DNA from: Phycisphaerales bacterium
GTDB taxonomy: Bacteria; Planctomycetota; Phycisphaerae; Phycisphaerales; UBA1924
Direction of reading: 5' to 3'
Length of the DNA stretch: 64,000 bases
Assembly: GCA_016709445.1 (NCBI GenBank)
Contig: JADJMV010000007.1
Coordinates: 186,001-250,000 of the forward strand
Position 1 is the stretch's first letter. The number at the start of each line of letters is the position of its first letter. This document shows, piece after piece, positions 19,660-28,196 of the stretch. Under the pieces are notes generated by a model that ran no database searches, was not told the DNA's origin, and was given only the letters and a program-made list of their open reading frames with translations. Both the position numbers and the translations under genes were made by a program.

Positions 19660-21345
19660 TCAGAAATCGCAGCCGGAGGCGTAGGCGTTCAGGTACGCGA
19701 TCAGGTCGAGCGTGTTGAAGACGCCCACCGGTTCAGCCAGGTCGGCACGCCAGTTCCGCGCCGCGAATGCGCGGAGATACTCGACGAAGTCGCGTGAGTC
19801 CACCGAGCCGTCGTTGTTGAAGTCAGCGACACAGAGCGTCGTCCCGACGCCCAGGTCGCCCTGCTTGGTCCAGAGCGCCGCCGCGACGGCCCGGCCCGCG
19901 TTGATCCGTCCGAATCCAAAGTCGGGGTCCCACCCGGGCGGCCCTAGATCCTCGGCGGTCCGTTCCAGGATCTCCCGGATCTGCCCCGTCCGGAGCAAAG
20001 GGGCGACCCCGGCGACGAGTGCCGCCACGGCCGCCACATGCGGACAAGCCTGGGAGGTCCCCGTCTTCGCGGCGTAGGTGTACTCGCCCGGGTCGTTCCA
20101 GACGGAGTCCCAGGTCGACCAAATCTGAACGCCGGGGGCGGTCACCGACATCTGCGGCCCCGTTGATGTCCCATTCCAGAGCTGATCCCGATTGTCCGTC
20201 GCACCGACCGCCATGGCCTCTGGATACCGGGCCGGGGCTCCGATCCGGGCCCCGGGCGTGTTGCCCGCCGAGGCGCAGATCAGCATCCCCTTCGAGGTGG
20301 CGTAGATCACCGCGTTCCGGAGCACCTGGTCGTTGGCGTCGCCATCCTTGGGATCAAAGCCGAGGCTGACCGAAGCGACCCGCGCCCCGTGGTCGGCTGC
20401 CCACACCAGACCCTCGGCCAGCCACGCCTCGTTGCCAAAGCCGTACTTGTTCAGCACGACGATCGGCATGATCCAGGCGTCCGGTGCGACGCTCGCGACT
20501 CCGAGCCGATTGGACGTACGGGCCGCGATGATCCCGGCGGTGTGGGTGCCGTGGGAGGTGTAGCGGTCGGTGGTCTTGTCGTTGTCGCTCACGATGTTCC
20601 AGCCCGGCGTGAGCTTGCCGGTCAGATCCGGGTGATCCGCGCTCACGCCCGCGTCGAGCACCGCCACCGTGACCGGTCTCCCACCCGCGGAGAGCTGCCA
20701 GGCATCCAGCATGTCCAGGTCCGCGCCGGGATCGCCGTCCTGCCCGCCAATGCGTTGCCCCGAGTTGAGCAGGGCGTACTGCTCCTTAAAGAGAGGGTCA
20801 TTGGGTGAGAATACGGTGTTGTCCCCGTCATCCTCCGTCAGCCCCGCAGCCGTGGTCTGCTCGAGACTCACAGCCTCGAACAAATCTCCGCGAGCACGAA
20901 GCACGGACAAGGTCTCTTCCGAGTCCACCCCCGGCGCCAGTTCGAGGACAAAGGCCCGATCGAGCCCCAAAGCCGCGGCGAGGCCGGCATCGCCCGCCCC
21001 CCGGCGCAGGAGCGAACGCCACGCCCCGAATTCGCCAAGCCCGACTTCGGACCAGCGACCCGACGGATCATCCGGACTCACCAGCGCGAGGCTTTCCGGG
21101 CGAACGATCGCCAGCACCAGGGGAGCACTTGCGGAATTCTCCGCATGCGATCCACCCGCCAGGGCGCAGAAACAACCAATCTGCCACCGAACGGTTGCGC
21201 GGTTCCACACAGGCAAGTCGCTCCTCGGGTCGAATCCACGGGGGGGAGGCCGGATTCGATTCCGCGATTCTACAGGCTGGCAGCCTCGCGCCAAGTGCCG
21301 CGTCTGGGATCGAAGGGCGGGAAGATCGATCTGCGACTTTCCCAC
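19660..21345 (-). CDS. Secreted subtilisin-like (S8) serine protease with Gly-Cys-ending dockerin-like C-terminus
   Basis: A protein of up to 561 residues. The S8 triad is complete: Asp in VAVLDAGV, His in YTSHGTHTAGI, oxyanion Asn in LICASAGNT, Ser in KTGTSQACPHVAA. The N-terminal 190 residues look like a propeptide. The last 60 residues hold two EF-hand/dockerin-like segments (DFNNDGSVDSRDFVEYL and FNTLDLIAYLNAYASGCDF). A signal-like stretch (WQIGCFCALAGGSHA) occurs about 55 residues in, so the true start is probably an internal GTG, not 21345. Probably exported and anchored or assembled at the cell surface. Confidence 0.85.
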   Translation of the reverse strand: MGKSQIDLPALRSQTRHLARGCQPVESRNRIRPPPRGFDPRSDLPVWNRATVRWQIGCFCALAGGSHAENSASAPLVLAIVRPESLALVSPDDPSGRWSEVGLGEFGAWRSLLRRGAGDAGLAAALGLDRAFVLELAPGVDSEETLSVLRARGDLFEAVSLEQTTAAGLTEDDGDNTVFSPNDPLFKEQYALLNSGQRIGGQDGDPGADLDMLDAWQLSAGGRPVTVAVLDAGVSADHPDLTGKLTPGWNIVSDNDKTTDRYTSHGTHTAGIIAARTSNRLGVASVAPDAWIMPIVVLNKYGFGNEAWLAEGLVWAADHGARVASVSLGFDPKDGDANDQVLRNAVIYATSKGMLICASAGNTPGARIGAPARYPEAMAVGATDNRDQLWNGTSTGPQMSVTAPGVQIWSTWDSVWNDPGEYTYAAKTGTSQACPHVAAVAALVAGVAPLLRTGQIREILERTAEDLGPPGWDPDFGFGRINAGRAVAAALWTKQGDLGVGTTLCVADFNNDGSVDSRDFVEYLRAFAARNWRADLAEPVGVFNTLDLIAYLNAYASGCDF

Positions 21346-21346
21346 A

Positions 21347-21374
21347 TTAACAGGAGTTCGATATCCATTAAAGA
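21347..21374 (+). promoter_or_regulatory. Promoter candidate in an AT-rich island
   Basis: TTAACA (21347-21352) and TAAAGA (21369-21374) with a 16-nt spacer lie in an unusually AT-rich stretch (about 21335-21405) between the divergent protease and PEP-CTERM-like genes. The leader to the ATG at 21535 would be about 155 nt. TTTAATG and TAATGT on the opposite strand could equally serve the protease. Confidence 0.35.
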
Positions 21375-21534
21375 GATAATTATTTGTGGAATCGGACCCT
21401 CATCCATTGATCGCAACGGCGGTTCGAGCGACCATGTAGGTGAGAGACAAGCTCCCGGGGACGAAGAGTCGTCGGGGAGATCGCAAATCAAAGGGCACGC
21501 ACGATTCTCGTGGGTGCGGTGGGAGGAGTTGGCC

Positions 21535-22281
21535 ATGGCAGATCGTCGAACTGTTCGTGTGTGCGCGCTGGCGTTGGTGACCGGTCTTGTCGCCTCGGTG
21601 GCGAGTGCAGACCTGACACCCGATGTGTTCACCATTAAGGCGACCGTTGGCGGCCAGCAGGGTTCCTTCGTCGTCACGACCGACGACGGCACATTCGATG
21701 GCGATGGGAACTTCTATTGGGCGCTCAATGGGAGCGTGAATATCGAGTCCGACAATGGCGACGTCTTGGCGACACTGTCGCACGCCTCGGTCACGATTCT
21801 GCACGATCCCGTGATCAACATGAACTTCAACGTCCAGGCGACGAACCAGAACACGATCTTCCAGGTCGGTTCGGGGCTGCTGAGCTTTCCCACGATCGGA
21901 AACCCACAGGGCATCGCCTCGGCCGCCGTCACGGTGACCGATGTGAATGGCAATGGCGCATCCCTTTCCCCCGATGGTTCGAGCCTGTACACCAGCCGCT
22001 ACAACGGCGACTTCCCCGCCGGGACGCTGTTCGCCAATCTCCTCGGCAGCAGCCTGTCCTCGGGTGCGTTCCAGTCGGCCCACGCCTCTGATGAGTTCCC
22101 GGGCGGCGGCAACTACGCCAACATCGGGACGCCGATCTCCAGCATGAGCGCCGCGTGGACCTTCTCGCTTTCCGCGCTGGATCTGGCGAGCGGCACGAGC
22201 ACGTTCGCGGTGGTCCCGGCCCCCGCCTCGGCCGCGCTGCTCGGTCTGGCCGGCCTGGCTGCGAGGCGGCGTCGTCGCTGA
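21535..22281 (+). CDS. PEP-CTERM-like secreted protein A
   Basis: A 248-residue protein with a signal peptide (cleavage near VASVASADL), a beta-rich middle of unknown fold, and a sorting tail VVPAPASAALLGLAGLAARRRRR. The tail is a Pro motif, a short hydrophobic helix and an Arg cluster, as recognised by exosortase-type systems. The ATG at 21535 has GGGAGGAG upstream. It is paralogous to the next gene (shared DDGxxDGD, FPTI.N, SDE.PGGG motifs). No enzymatic motif seen; likely a surface or matrix protein. Confidence 0.8.
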   Translation: MADRRTVRVCALALVTGLVASVASADLTPDVFTIKATVGGQQGSFVVTTDDGTFDGDGNFYWALNGSVNIESDNGDVLATLSHASVTILHDPVINMNFNVQATNQNTIFQVGSGLLSFPTIGNPQGIASAAVTVTDVNGNGASLSPDGSSLYTSRYNGDFPAGTLFANLLGSSLSSGAFQSAHASDEFPGGGNYANIGTPISSMSAAWTFSLSALDLASGTSTFAVVPAPASAALLGLAGLAARRRRR

Positions 22282-22378
22282 ACCGGCTATCTCAATCGTC
22301 TGCTGTCGCCTGGGGTGAAGAGAGTGAGTTCCGGGCGGTGAGAGACCAGCCCGGTTGTCAACGAGAGGGAGTTCCCGT

Positions 22379-23110
22379 ATGCCGCGCATTTCCCAATTCG
22401 TCATCACCACCGGAGTGGTGGTTCTTGCAGGTGCCGCCGCCGCGTGGGCGGACATCGGTGATCCCGCCATCGTGTTCGAGGCCTCGAATTCCATGGGCTC
22501 CGGTTCCTACACCGTCTCGCTCGACGACGGCGCGTGGGATGGCGATTCGTGGTTCTGGATGCTCGTCCGCCCGATCGAGATCCGGAACGACGCGGGAGAC
22601 ATCCTGCTGACCCTCAACGAGGGTTCGGCCTATTTCCAGAACGATCCGGTGGTCTCCATGGGCTTCTCCGCCGCGGCGGGGGGTGTGGACACGCACTTCA
22701 CGATCACCTCCTCGACTGTGAGTTTCCCGACGATCAACAACGCCCAGGCTCGCGCCTCGGCCGCCGTCACGCTCACCGAGAGCAACGGCGACACCGCGAC
22801 GCTCTCCGGCCTCTATGCCGGCGGCAACCTGTTTGAAGCCCACTACAACGGGCTCAACGTGTTCACCGACCTCCTCACCGGCCCCTACACCAAGGGCGCA
22901 TTCGGCTCCACCAGCGATTCGGATGAGTATCCCGGCGGCGGCGCGTTCGCACCGATCGGCGCCGTCTCCGATATCTCGGCCCAGTGGGACTTCCAGCTCT
23001 CCGCGCACGACCAGGCCAGCGGGACCAGCGTCTTCGTTGTGGTGCCCGTTCCCGGAACGATCTGCCTCATCAGCGTCGGCGGCCTCGCCGGCCTGCGCCG
23101 TCGCCGCTAG
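22379..23110 (+). CDS. PEP-CTERM-like secreted protein B (paralogue of A)
   Basis: A 243-residue protein. The signal peptide ends near GAAAAWADI. The body shares with its upstream neighbour the order SLDDGAWDGDSWF, DILLTL, VSFPTINNAQARASAAVTLT, and SDSDEYPGGGAFAPIG. The tail is VVPVPGTICLISVGGLAGLRRRR. It lies 97 nt after the previous stop, so the pair is a tandem duplication that has diverged. The ATG at 22379 follows a GAGAGGGAG stretch. Function unknown beyond export and sorting. Confidence 0.8.
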   Translation: MPRISQFVITTGVVVLAGAAAAWADIGDPAIVFEASNSMGSGSYTVSLDDGAWDGDSWFWMLVRPIEIRNDAGDILLTLNEGSAYFQNDPVVSMGFSAAAGGVDTHFTITSSTVSFPTINNAQARASAAVTLTESNGDTATLSGLYAGGNLFEAHYNGLNVFTDLLTGPYTKGAFGSTSDSDEYPGGGAFAPIGAVSDISAQWDFQLSAHDQASGTSVFVVVPVPGTICLISVGGLAGLRRRR

Positions 23111-23138
23111 TCGGGCGACCCGGCCCCTCCATCCTCCA

Positions 23139-23178
23139 CGCCGGGCGACGGGCTTCCGTCGCCCGGCGTTCCCGTTTT
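23139..23178 (+). terminator. Intrinsic terminator after the PEP-CTERM-like pair
   Basis: CGCCGGGCGACGG (23139-23151) and CCGTCGCCCGGCG (23156-23168) form a perfect 13-bp stem with loop GCTT, then TTCCCGTTTT. It sits between convergent genes and may act on both strands. Confidence 0.85.
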
Positions 23179-23183
23179 GGAGG

Positions 23184-23846
23184 TCACGCCGTTTCGAACG
23201 GCACGCGCGCCGAGAGCGCGGCCTCCCCGACGGGCAACTCGAAGGCCTCTCCGAGCCTCGCATACCCCAGCCCGCCGAGACGGGACACCGGCGCGATCGC
23301 GCGGGGATCCACCCGCAGGGCCTCATCCACCACGCCTTCGGCCACGAACACTCGGAAGACTTCGCCGAGTACCACGTTTCCCCCCGCCGGCGCCCCCGGA
23401 TTCGTTCGCACGATCCCGGTGGTTCGGCAGGCGAACGCGACGGGGCATCCCTCCACGCGCGGCGGCCCCACTTCGGGCCACGCGACCGCCTGGAATCCCG
23501 CGAGAGCGAACTCGCTCTCACCGAAAGGCAGCGCCTCCGCGCTCGCCGCGACACGACGGATCTGACGCTCGTGTGCGATGTGCACCACGAACTCCCCCGT
23601 GCCGCCCTCGCTTCGCGGCGCGCAGTTCCGGAGCGTGTCCTTCTCCGAACCATCCGGCTTGTGGGCTGGGCAAAGGAGCAGCGACATCGGGTTGGAACCG
23701 ACGCCGGCGAAGAAGGAGAAGGGCGCCACGTTGGCGCGACCCGCTCCATCGACCGTCGAAACCAGGGCGATCGGGCGCGGGATGATCGAACCGATCAGGA
23801 GTTTGTACCGCTGAGGGATTTCGAGTTCGGCGGGGTGCAGTTCCAT
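23184..23846 (-). CDS. Flavin reductase-like (FMN-binding split barrel) protein
   Basis: A 220-residue FMN-binding split-barrel protein of the flavoprotein oxidoreductase/flavin reductase family. It has the family pattern RYKLLIGSIIPRPIALVSTVD near the N-terminus, then NVAPFSFFAGVGSNPMSLLL and the NxPGAPAGGNVVLGEV C-terminal strand. The ATG at 23846 is preceded 5 nt upstream by TACGCT and has no Shine-Dalgarno. Physiological substrate unknown. Confidence 0.85.
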   Translation of the reverse strand: MELHPAELEIPQRYKLLIGSIIPRPIALVSTVDGAGRANVAPFSFFAGVGSNPMSLLLCPAHKPDGSEKDTLRNCAPRSEGGTGEFVVHIAHERQIRRVAASAEALPFGESEFALAGFQAVAWPEVGPPRVEGCPVAFACRTTGIVRTNPGAPAGGNVVLGEVFRVFVAEGVVDEALRVDPRAIAPVSRLGGLGYARLGEAFELPVGEAALSARVPFETA

Positions 23847-23883
23847 GGCGGAGCGTAGCGGCCCGGCGGGCCGGCGCACCAAC

Positions 23884-23912
23884 AAAAAGCCCGGGCGCAA
23901 GGGCACCCGGGC
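23884..23912 (-). terminator. Intrinsic terminator for the gene ending at 23938
   Basis: Read on the minus strand, GCCCGGGTGC pairs with GCGCCCGGGC (one wobble) around loop CCTT, followed by TTTTTG. It ends the upstream PEP-CTERM-like gene before the flavin reductase gene. Confidence 0.85.
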
Positions 23913-23937
23913 GACGAGAACGGGGATGGTGGCTCGC

Positions 23938-24735
23938 TTAGCGCCGGCGGCGCAGCAACGCGAGGCCTCCTACGCCGATGAGTCCGAGCGAGGCCGGAGC
24001 GGGGACGACCGCGAGGGCGGCGTAGACGTTGTCGTTGACGTTGTACCCGGCGATGTCCCGGAGCATGGTGAATGCCCCCGTCGAGGTATCCACCGAGCCG
24101 AAGACAAACCGCTGGAGATTGGTGTCTTGGATGAAGGCGTACATCGTGCCGCCGAAGAACTCCGCGCCGCCGAACAGGTAGTCGACGCCGAGCGAGCCGA
24201 CCATTGTCGGTGCGGCGCTGCCGTAGTCCACGCGGTACAGCGCGTCGTTCTGCCCGTTGATGATGTAGAGGACGTCGTTCACCTGGTCGTAGCCCGAGCC
24301 GTTCGAATCGGTGGGCAAGCCCATATGACCGACGCTCCCAGAATCGGCGAGCGTGCCAGAGTCCACCGTGAACAATTCGTCCGTGTTTCCAACCGCGTAG
24401 CCCTGTGAACCCACGAAGCTGAGCGTCGGCCGGGGCGCCGTGATCTGATCGCTCAGCAGCGACAGCGACGGGGCCGCGCCGGTCGGGTCCACCAGCTCGT
24501 ACGACTGCCACAGCTGCTCACCCGCTGCGCGGGGGCTGTGCCCGACCAGCGCACCATCGCCGCGACGGGCGAGGCTCATCATGGAGTCGCTCATCTGGAA
24601 TGACTCGATCGGCCCATTCATCGAGAATCGGTACATCGTGTCGTTGGCGAACGCGACAAAGGTGGGACCGGCGGTGGCCACAGATGCGGCCATCCCCAGC
24701 GCGAGCGACACAACGGCGGCGGATCGTGAGTTCAT
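23938..24735 (-). CDS. PEP-CTERM-like secreted protein, DUF4394/propeller-like
   Basis: A 265-residue protein. The signal peptide ends near ASVATAGP. The middle looks like a beta-propeller reading of time-stamped values (repeats like LSFVGSQGYAVGNTDELFTVDSGTL and YDQVNDVLYIINGQNDALYRVDYGS). The tail VVPAPASLGLIGVGGLALLRRRR is a PEP-CTERM-like signal. The ATG at 24735 has GGGAGAGG upstream. A promoter with consensus-like spacing lies 71-99 nt upstream. No catalytic residues identified. Confidence 0.75.
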   Translation of the reverse strand: MNSRSAAVVSLALGMAASVATAGPTFVAFANDTMYRFSMNGPIESFQMSDSMMSLARRGDGALVGHSPRAAGEQLWQSYELVDPTGAAPSLSLLSDQITAPRPTLSFVGSQGYAVGNTDELFTVDSGTLADSGSVGHMGLPTDSNGSGYDQVNDVLYIINGQNDALYRVDYGSAAPTMVGSLGVDYLFGGAEFFGGTMYAFIQDTNLQRFVFGSVDTSTGAFTMLRDIAGYNVNDNVYAALAVVPAPASLGLIGVGGLALLRRRR

Positions 24736-24767
24736 GCTTGCCTCTCCCTCATTCAACAGCCTCAATT

Positions 24768-24792
24768 ACCACCCGCACGACGCGCGGGTGGT
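24768..24792 (-). promoter_or_regulatory. Hairpin in the 5' leader of the PEP-CTERM-like gene
   Basis: ACCACCCGC (24768-24776) pairs with GCGGGTGGT (24784-24792), a 9-bp perfect stem with a 7-nt loop. It lies just downstream of the predicted start of transcription. It could stabilise the mRNA 5' end or regulate translation. It lacks a T tail, so termination is unlikely. Confidence 0.45.
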
Positions 24793-24805
24793 CACCCCAG
24801 GCCAC

Positions 24806-24834
24806 AGTATAGGGGAAAGTTCCGGGCCGGCCAA
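24806..24834 (-). promoter_or_regulatory. Promoter TTGGCC-N17-TATACT
   Basis: On the minus strand, TTGGCC (24829-24834) and TATACT (24806-24811) are separated by exactly 17 nt. This is one of the best sigma-70-like promoters in the window. It drives the PEP-CTERM-like gene starting at 24735, with a leader of about 65 nt. Confidence 0.6.
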
Positions 24835-24966
24835 ATGCAGCCACCACACCCGGCGCCGACCGGCGGGAACGCCGACCCGAAGGCGAAAGGGGCCCGCGAC
24901 GCGGGCCTATCATCGGACCCAGTCCCGGAGGCGGGACGCGCGACCTTCCAAACGGAGTATAAACGC

Positions 24967-25917
24967 ATGCAGCGGTCCAAGATCTCGATCATCGGGGCCG
25001 GGAACGTCGGGGCGACCTGTGCACACTGGGCAGCCGCCAAGGAGCTCGGCGACATCGTGCTCCTCGACATCCCCGACAAGGAAGGCGTCGCCAAGGGCAA
25101 GGCCCTCGACCTGGCCTGCTGCGGCCCGATCGAGCGCTTCGATTCTCAGGTGATCGGCACCAGCGACTATAAAGACATCGCCAACTCGGAGGTGGTCGTG
25201 ATCACCGCCGGGCTGCCGCGCGAGCCCGGAATGAGCCGTGACGACCTGATCGAGACGAACGTCAAGATCGTTCGTTCGGTTTCGGAGAAAGTCGCGGAAT
25301 TCGCTCCCAACGCGAACGTCATCGTGGTGAGCAACCCGCTCGACGCGATGGTTTACACCGCATGGAAGGTGACAGGCTTCCCCACACACCGGGTGATGGG
25401 CCAGGCCGGCGCGCTCGACGTGGCGCGGTACCGCGCGTTCCTCGCGATGGAGATCGGGTGCTCGGTCGAGGACATCAGCGCGCTCCTTCTGGGCGGCCAC
25501 GGCGACGACATGGTCCCGCTGCCTCGCCTGACCAGCGTGCACGGCGTGCCGATCACCGACCTGCTCTCCATCGAGAAGGTCACCGCTTGCGTCGATCGTG
25601 CCAAGGTCGGCGGTGGTGAGATCGTCAAGCTCATGGGTACCAGCGCGTTTTATGCCCCCGCCAGCGGCACAATCCAGATGGCCGAGGCCATCATCAAGGA
25701 CAAGAAGCGCATCATTCCTTCGGCCGCATACTGCCAGAAGGAGTTCGGCGTCGGGGGCTACTTCGTCGGAGTGCCCGCGGTGCTCGGCTCCGGCGGCGTC
25801 GAGAAGGTGGTCGAGTTCAAGCTCACCGCCGACGAGCAGAAGCTGTTCAATGAGTCCGTGAGCCACGTCAAGGACCTCGTGGCCGTCGTTACCAAGATGT
25901 TCCCCGATCTGGCCTGA
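24967..25917 (+). CDS. mdh: Malate dehydrogenase
   Basis: NAD-dependent oxidation of malate to oxaloacetate in the TCA cycle. The 316-residue LDH-like MDH has the Rossmann motif IIGAGNVGATCAHW, the substrate loop GLPREPGMSRDDL (Arg-Gly-Met-Ser-Arg is MDH-typical), VSNPLDAMVYTAW and the catalytic His in LLGGHGDDMVPL. The start is ATG 24967, MQRSKISIIG, with GGAG about 12 nt upstream. The next gene begins 38 nt later on the same strand. Confidence 0.96.
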   Translation: MQRSKISIIGAGNVGATCAHWAAAKELGDIVLLDIPDKEGVAKGKALDLACCGPIERFDSQVIGTSDYKDIANSEVVVITAGLPREPGMSRDDLIETNVKIVRSVSEKVAEFAPNANVIVVSNPLDAMVYTAWKVTGFPTHRVMGQAGALDVARYRAFLAMEIGCSVEDISALLLGGHGDDMVPLPRLTSVHGVPITDLLSIEKVTACVDRAKVGGGEIVKLMGTSAFYAPASGTIQMAEAIIKDKKRIIPSAAYCQKEFGVGGYFVGVPAVLGSGGVEKVVEFKLTADEQKLFNESVSHVKDLVAVVTKMFPDLA

Positions 25918-25955
25918 CGCCCAGCGCTCGGTCGAACCGCACATGAGGACTGACC

Positions 25956-27035
25956 ATGCACAAGACACCCGCGTTTGCCGTCGCCGGCCTGCTCCTGCTC
26001 GGGGCCCTCTCCCCGGCCGGCGCCCAGCAGCAACCGGCGGCCGAGCCCGCCGCCGCGTCCGCGCCGCAGCCGATGGTCTGGACCGACCCCGACTTCGAGG
26101 CGATCGGCAAGGCGCTCTCAGGGAATTGGAAGACCACGGCGCCGGTGGGACAGTTCGGAGATGCTTCCGCGACGGCCGATGTCCTGATGTCCATCGCGCC
26201 GGCGAGCCTCGCCGATGTCCCGAATGCCCTCTACGTCGAGTGTGCCCGGGCCGACTCTGTCGATCACCCCTACCGCGCCTCCTTCCTCCAACTCTACCGT
26301 CGCGAGGGCAAGATCCGCATGCGGACGCTCGAGGTGCGCGATCCCAACAGCCCCCTGAATAACCTGCTCATCGGTCTGTGGGCGGCGCCCGAATACATCC
26401 CCCAGGTCCGCCGCGACGTCCTCATCGCGACTCTGGATATGAACGTCACCAAGGGGGCCGATGGGTGGGTCGCCGAGACGCCCTATCCCTACCCGACCGC
26501 GCTCGGTGGCGCGTTCGAGATGACCAGCCGCATGAAGATCGGCAACGGCCGGCTCGAGACCTCCGACCGCGGCTACGACGCCAACGGGAAGGTCGTCTGG
26601 GGCGCGAGCGAGGGCGACAAATACACGTTCGAGCACACCGACGCCCCGTTCGGTGTCACCCGGAACGAGAATGGTCTCGTCGTCATCACGCTGCGCCAGG
26701 CCACCGGCGAGCAGCCCTCCGCTGAGGGCGACACCGTCGCCTTTCAGTACACCGGGTGGCTCACCAATGGTGTGATGTTCGATACGTCGCGCCGGCAGGG
26801 CAAGCGCCCGCTGCAGTATGTCGTGCCCGGTAGCATGATCGAGGGCTGGACCCGAGCGACCGAGGGCATGGCCAAGGGTGACTGGCGCAAGTTTATCGTG
26901 CCGGCCGAACTGGCCTGGGGTCCGAGCAGCGCCGCCGGCGGCGCCATCCCGGCCAACTCGACCGTGATCTTCGAGGCCGAATGCGTCTTCCTCCAGCCCG
27001 CGGCCGCGGGCGCCGGCGAGGAAGACGGCCACTAA
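25956..27035 (+). CDS. Exported CpcT/CpeT-like domain fused to FKBP-type peptidyl-prolyl isomerase
   Basis: A 359-residue protein. The signal peptide ends at LSPAGAQQ. Residues about 55-225 resemble the CpcT/CpeT chromophore-lyase family (order of FLQLYRREGKIRMRTLEVRDP, NVTKGADGWVAETPYPYP and SDRGYDANGKVVWGASEGDKYTFEH). Residues about 235-345 are an FKBP domain (FQYTGWLTNGVMFDTSRRQG, GSMIEGWTRATEGMAKGDWRKFIVPAELAWG, IPANSTVIFEAE). It is likely periplasmic; the FKBP half should isomerise prolines. The CpcT-like half normally handles bilins in cyanobacteria, so here it may bind another ligand. The N-terminal assignment is by remembered pattern, not by search. Confidence 0.7.
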   Translation: MHKTPAFAVAGLLLLGALSPAGAQQQPAAEPAAASAPQPMVWTDPDFEAIGKALSGNWKTTAPVGQFGDASATADVLMSIAPASLADVPNALYVECARADSVDHPYRASFLQLYRREGKIRMRTLEVRDPNSPLNNLLIGLWAAPEYIPQVRRDVLIATLDMNVTKGADGWVAETPYPYPTALGGAFEMTSRMKIGNGRLETSDRGYDANGKVVWGASEGDKYTFEHTDAPFGVTRNENGLVVITLRQATGEQPSAEGDTVAFQYTGWLTNGVMFDTSRRQGKRPLQYVVPGSMIEGWTRATEGMAKGDWRKFIVPAELAWGPSSAAGGAIPANSTVIFEAECVFLQPAAAGAGEEDGH

Positions 27036-27061
27036 TCCCGATCGGAGTGCCACAACCCGCG

Positions 27062-27098
27062 CCGCCCGTCCCCGAAAGGGCGGGCGGACGCTCGTTTT
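27062..27098 (+). terminator. Terminator-like hairpin after the CpcT-FKBP gene
   Basis: CCGCCCGTCC (27062-27071) pairs with GGGCGGGCGG (27078-27087) through a 10-bp stem with one wobble, loop CCGAAA. A modest T stretch (TCGTTTT) follows, and the -10-like TAAAGT of dnaJ begins 17 nt after the stem. Confidence 0.6.
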
Positions 27099-27117
27099 GG
27101 ACCTAAAGTACAGGCCG

Positions 27118-28073
27118 ATGTCAAAGCGGGACTATTACGAACTCCTCGGTGTCCCTCGGACCGCAACCGCCGACCAGATCCGCTCGGCCTACCGGCGGCT
27201 CGCGCGCAAGCTGCACCCCGATGTCAACAAGGCCGCGGATGCTGCAGAACGGTTTGGCGAGATGCAAGAGGCCTACGAGGTGCTCTCCGACGAGAAGCGG
27301 CGCAAGCTCTACGACGAGTTTGGCCACGCCGGGGCGACCCCGAAAGAGGCCGGGCCCTGGCAAGCCCAGAGCGGCGCCGGTGGGTTCAATGTCGATGTCG
27401 AAGACCTCGGCTCCATGTTCGACGCGTTCTTCGGAGGGTCCGGCGCCCGGGCCGGCGGCTTCCGCGGCGGGCGTCCACCCGAGGGCGCCAGACCGCGCCG
27501 AGCCGCCCCGCCAGCCGAGGTGGATCTGCCCATCACCTTCAAGACGGCCGCCCAAGGCGGGCTCGAGCGCCTCCGGCTCACGGTCGGCGGCAAGGACACC
27601 TCGCTCGAGGTCCGCATACCCCCGGCCGTGGAAACCGGGACGCGACTCCGCGTCCGGGGGTGGACGGACGGGAGGTGCTCCTCCGGGTTCAGGTCGGGGG
27701 GCATCCGATCTACCGACGGGGAGAAGGGGCAACGAACGGGAAGGGGCTGGACCTTGCCCTCGACCTCCCCCTCACCATCGCCGAAGCCACTCTGGGGGCC
27801 ACCGTGACGGTTCCCACGCTCTCCGGGGCGGTCGAACTGGATGTCCCTCCGGGTTCCCCGAGCGGGCGCAAACTCCGGATCCGCGGCCGGGGCCTCAAAG
27901 ACCAAGCCGGCCGTGAGGGTGACCTCTATGCGCTCCTCAAGATCATCCCGCCCGATCCTGGTACACTCTCGGAAGCCGAGCGCAAGACGCTCGAGGCTCT
28001 TGCCCGCCGCTCCCCCGACCCGAGGTCGGGACCCGAATGGCGGGCGGCGCTGGGTGGGGCAGGCGGACAGTAA
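27118..28073 (+). CDS. DnaJ/CbpA family co-chaperone, frameshifted
   Basis: A J-domain co-chaperone that stimulates DnaK. The J domain has the HPD motif in KLHPDVNKAAD (residues about 34-40). A Gly-rich linker and the C-terminal substrate-binding barrels follow. The first frame runs to about 27657; the second frame begins around 27660 and carries the GKGLDLALDLPLTIAEATLGATVTVPTL and LDVPPGSPSGRKLRIRGRGL signatures. One additional G in the G5 run at 27656-27660 would restore a single reading frame. No Cys-rich zinc domain, so CbpA-like rather than DnaJ proper. The start is ATG 27118, with TAAAGT 8 nt upstream. Confidence 0.85.
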
Positions 28074-28196
28074 AGTCCGACGGGGCCCGCCAACCCGGCG
28101 AAAATCCCTGGGCGCGTTGACAGACGCGGTCGGATACGTGAAACTCCATCACTTGGCCATGGATCGGCCCACAGTCTCCGGGACGGAGTCTTCGGG

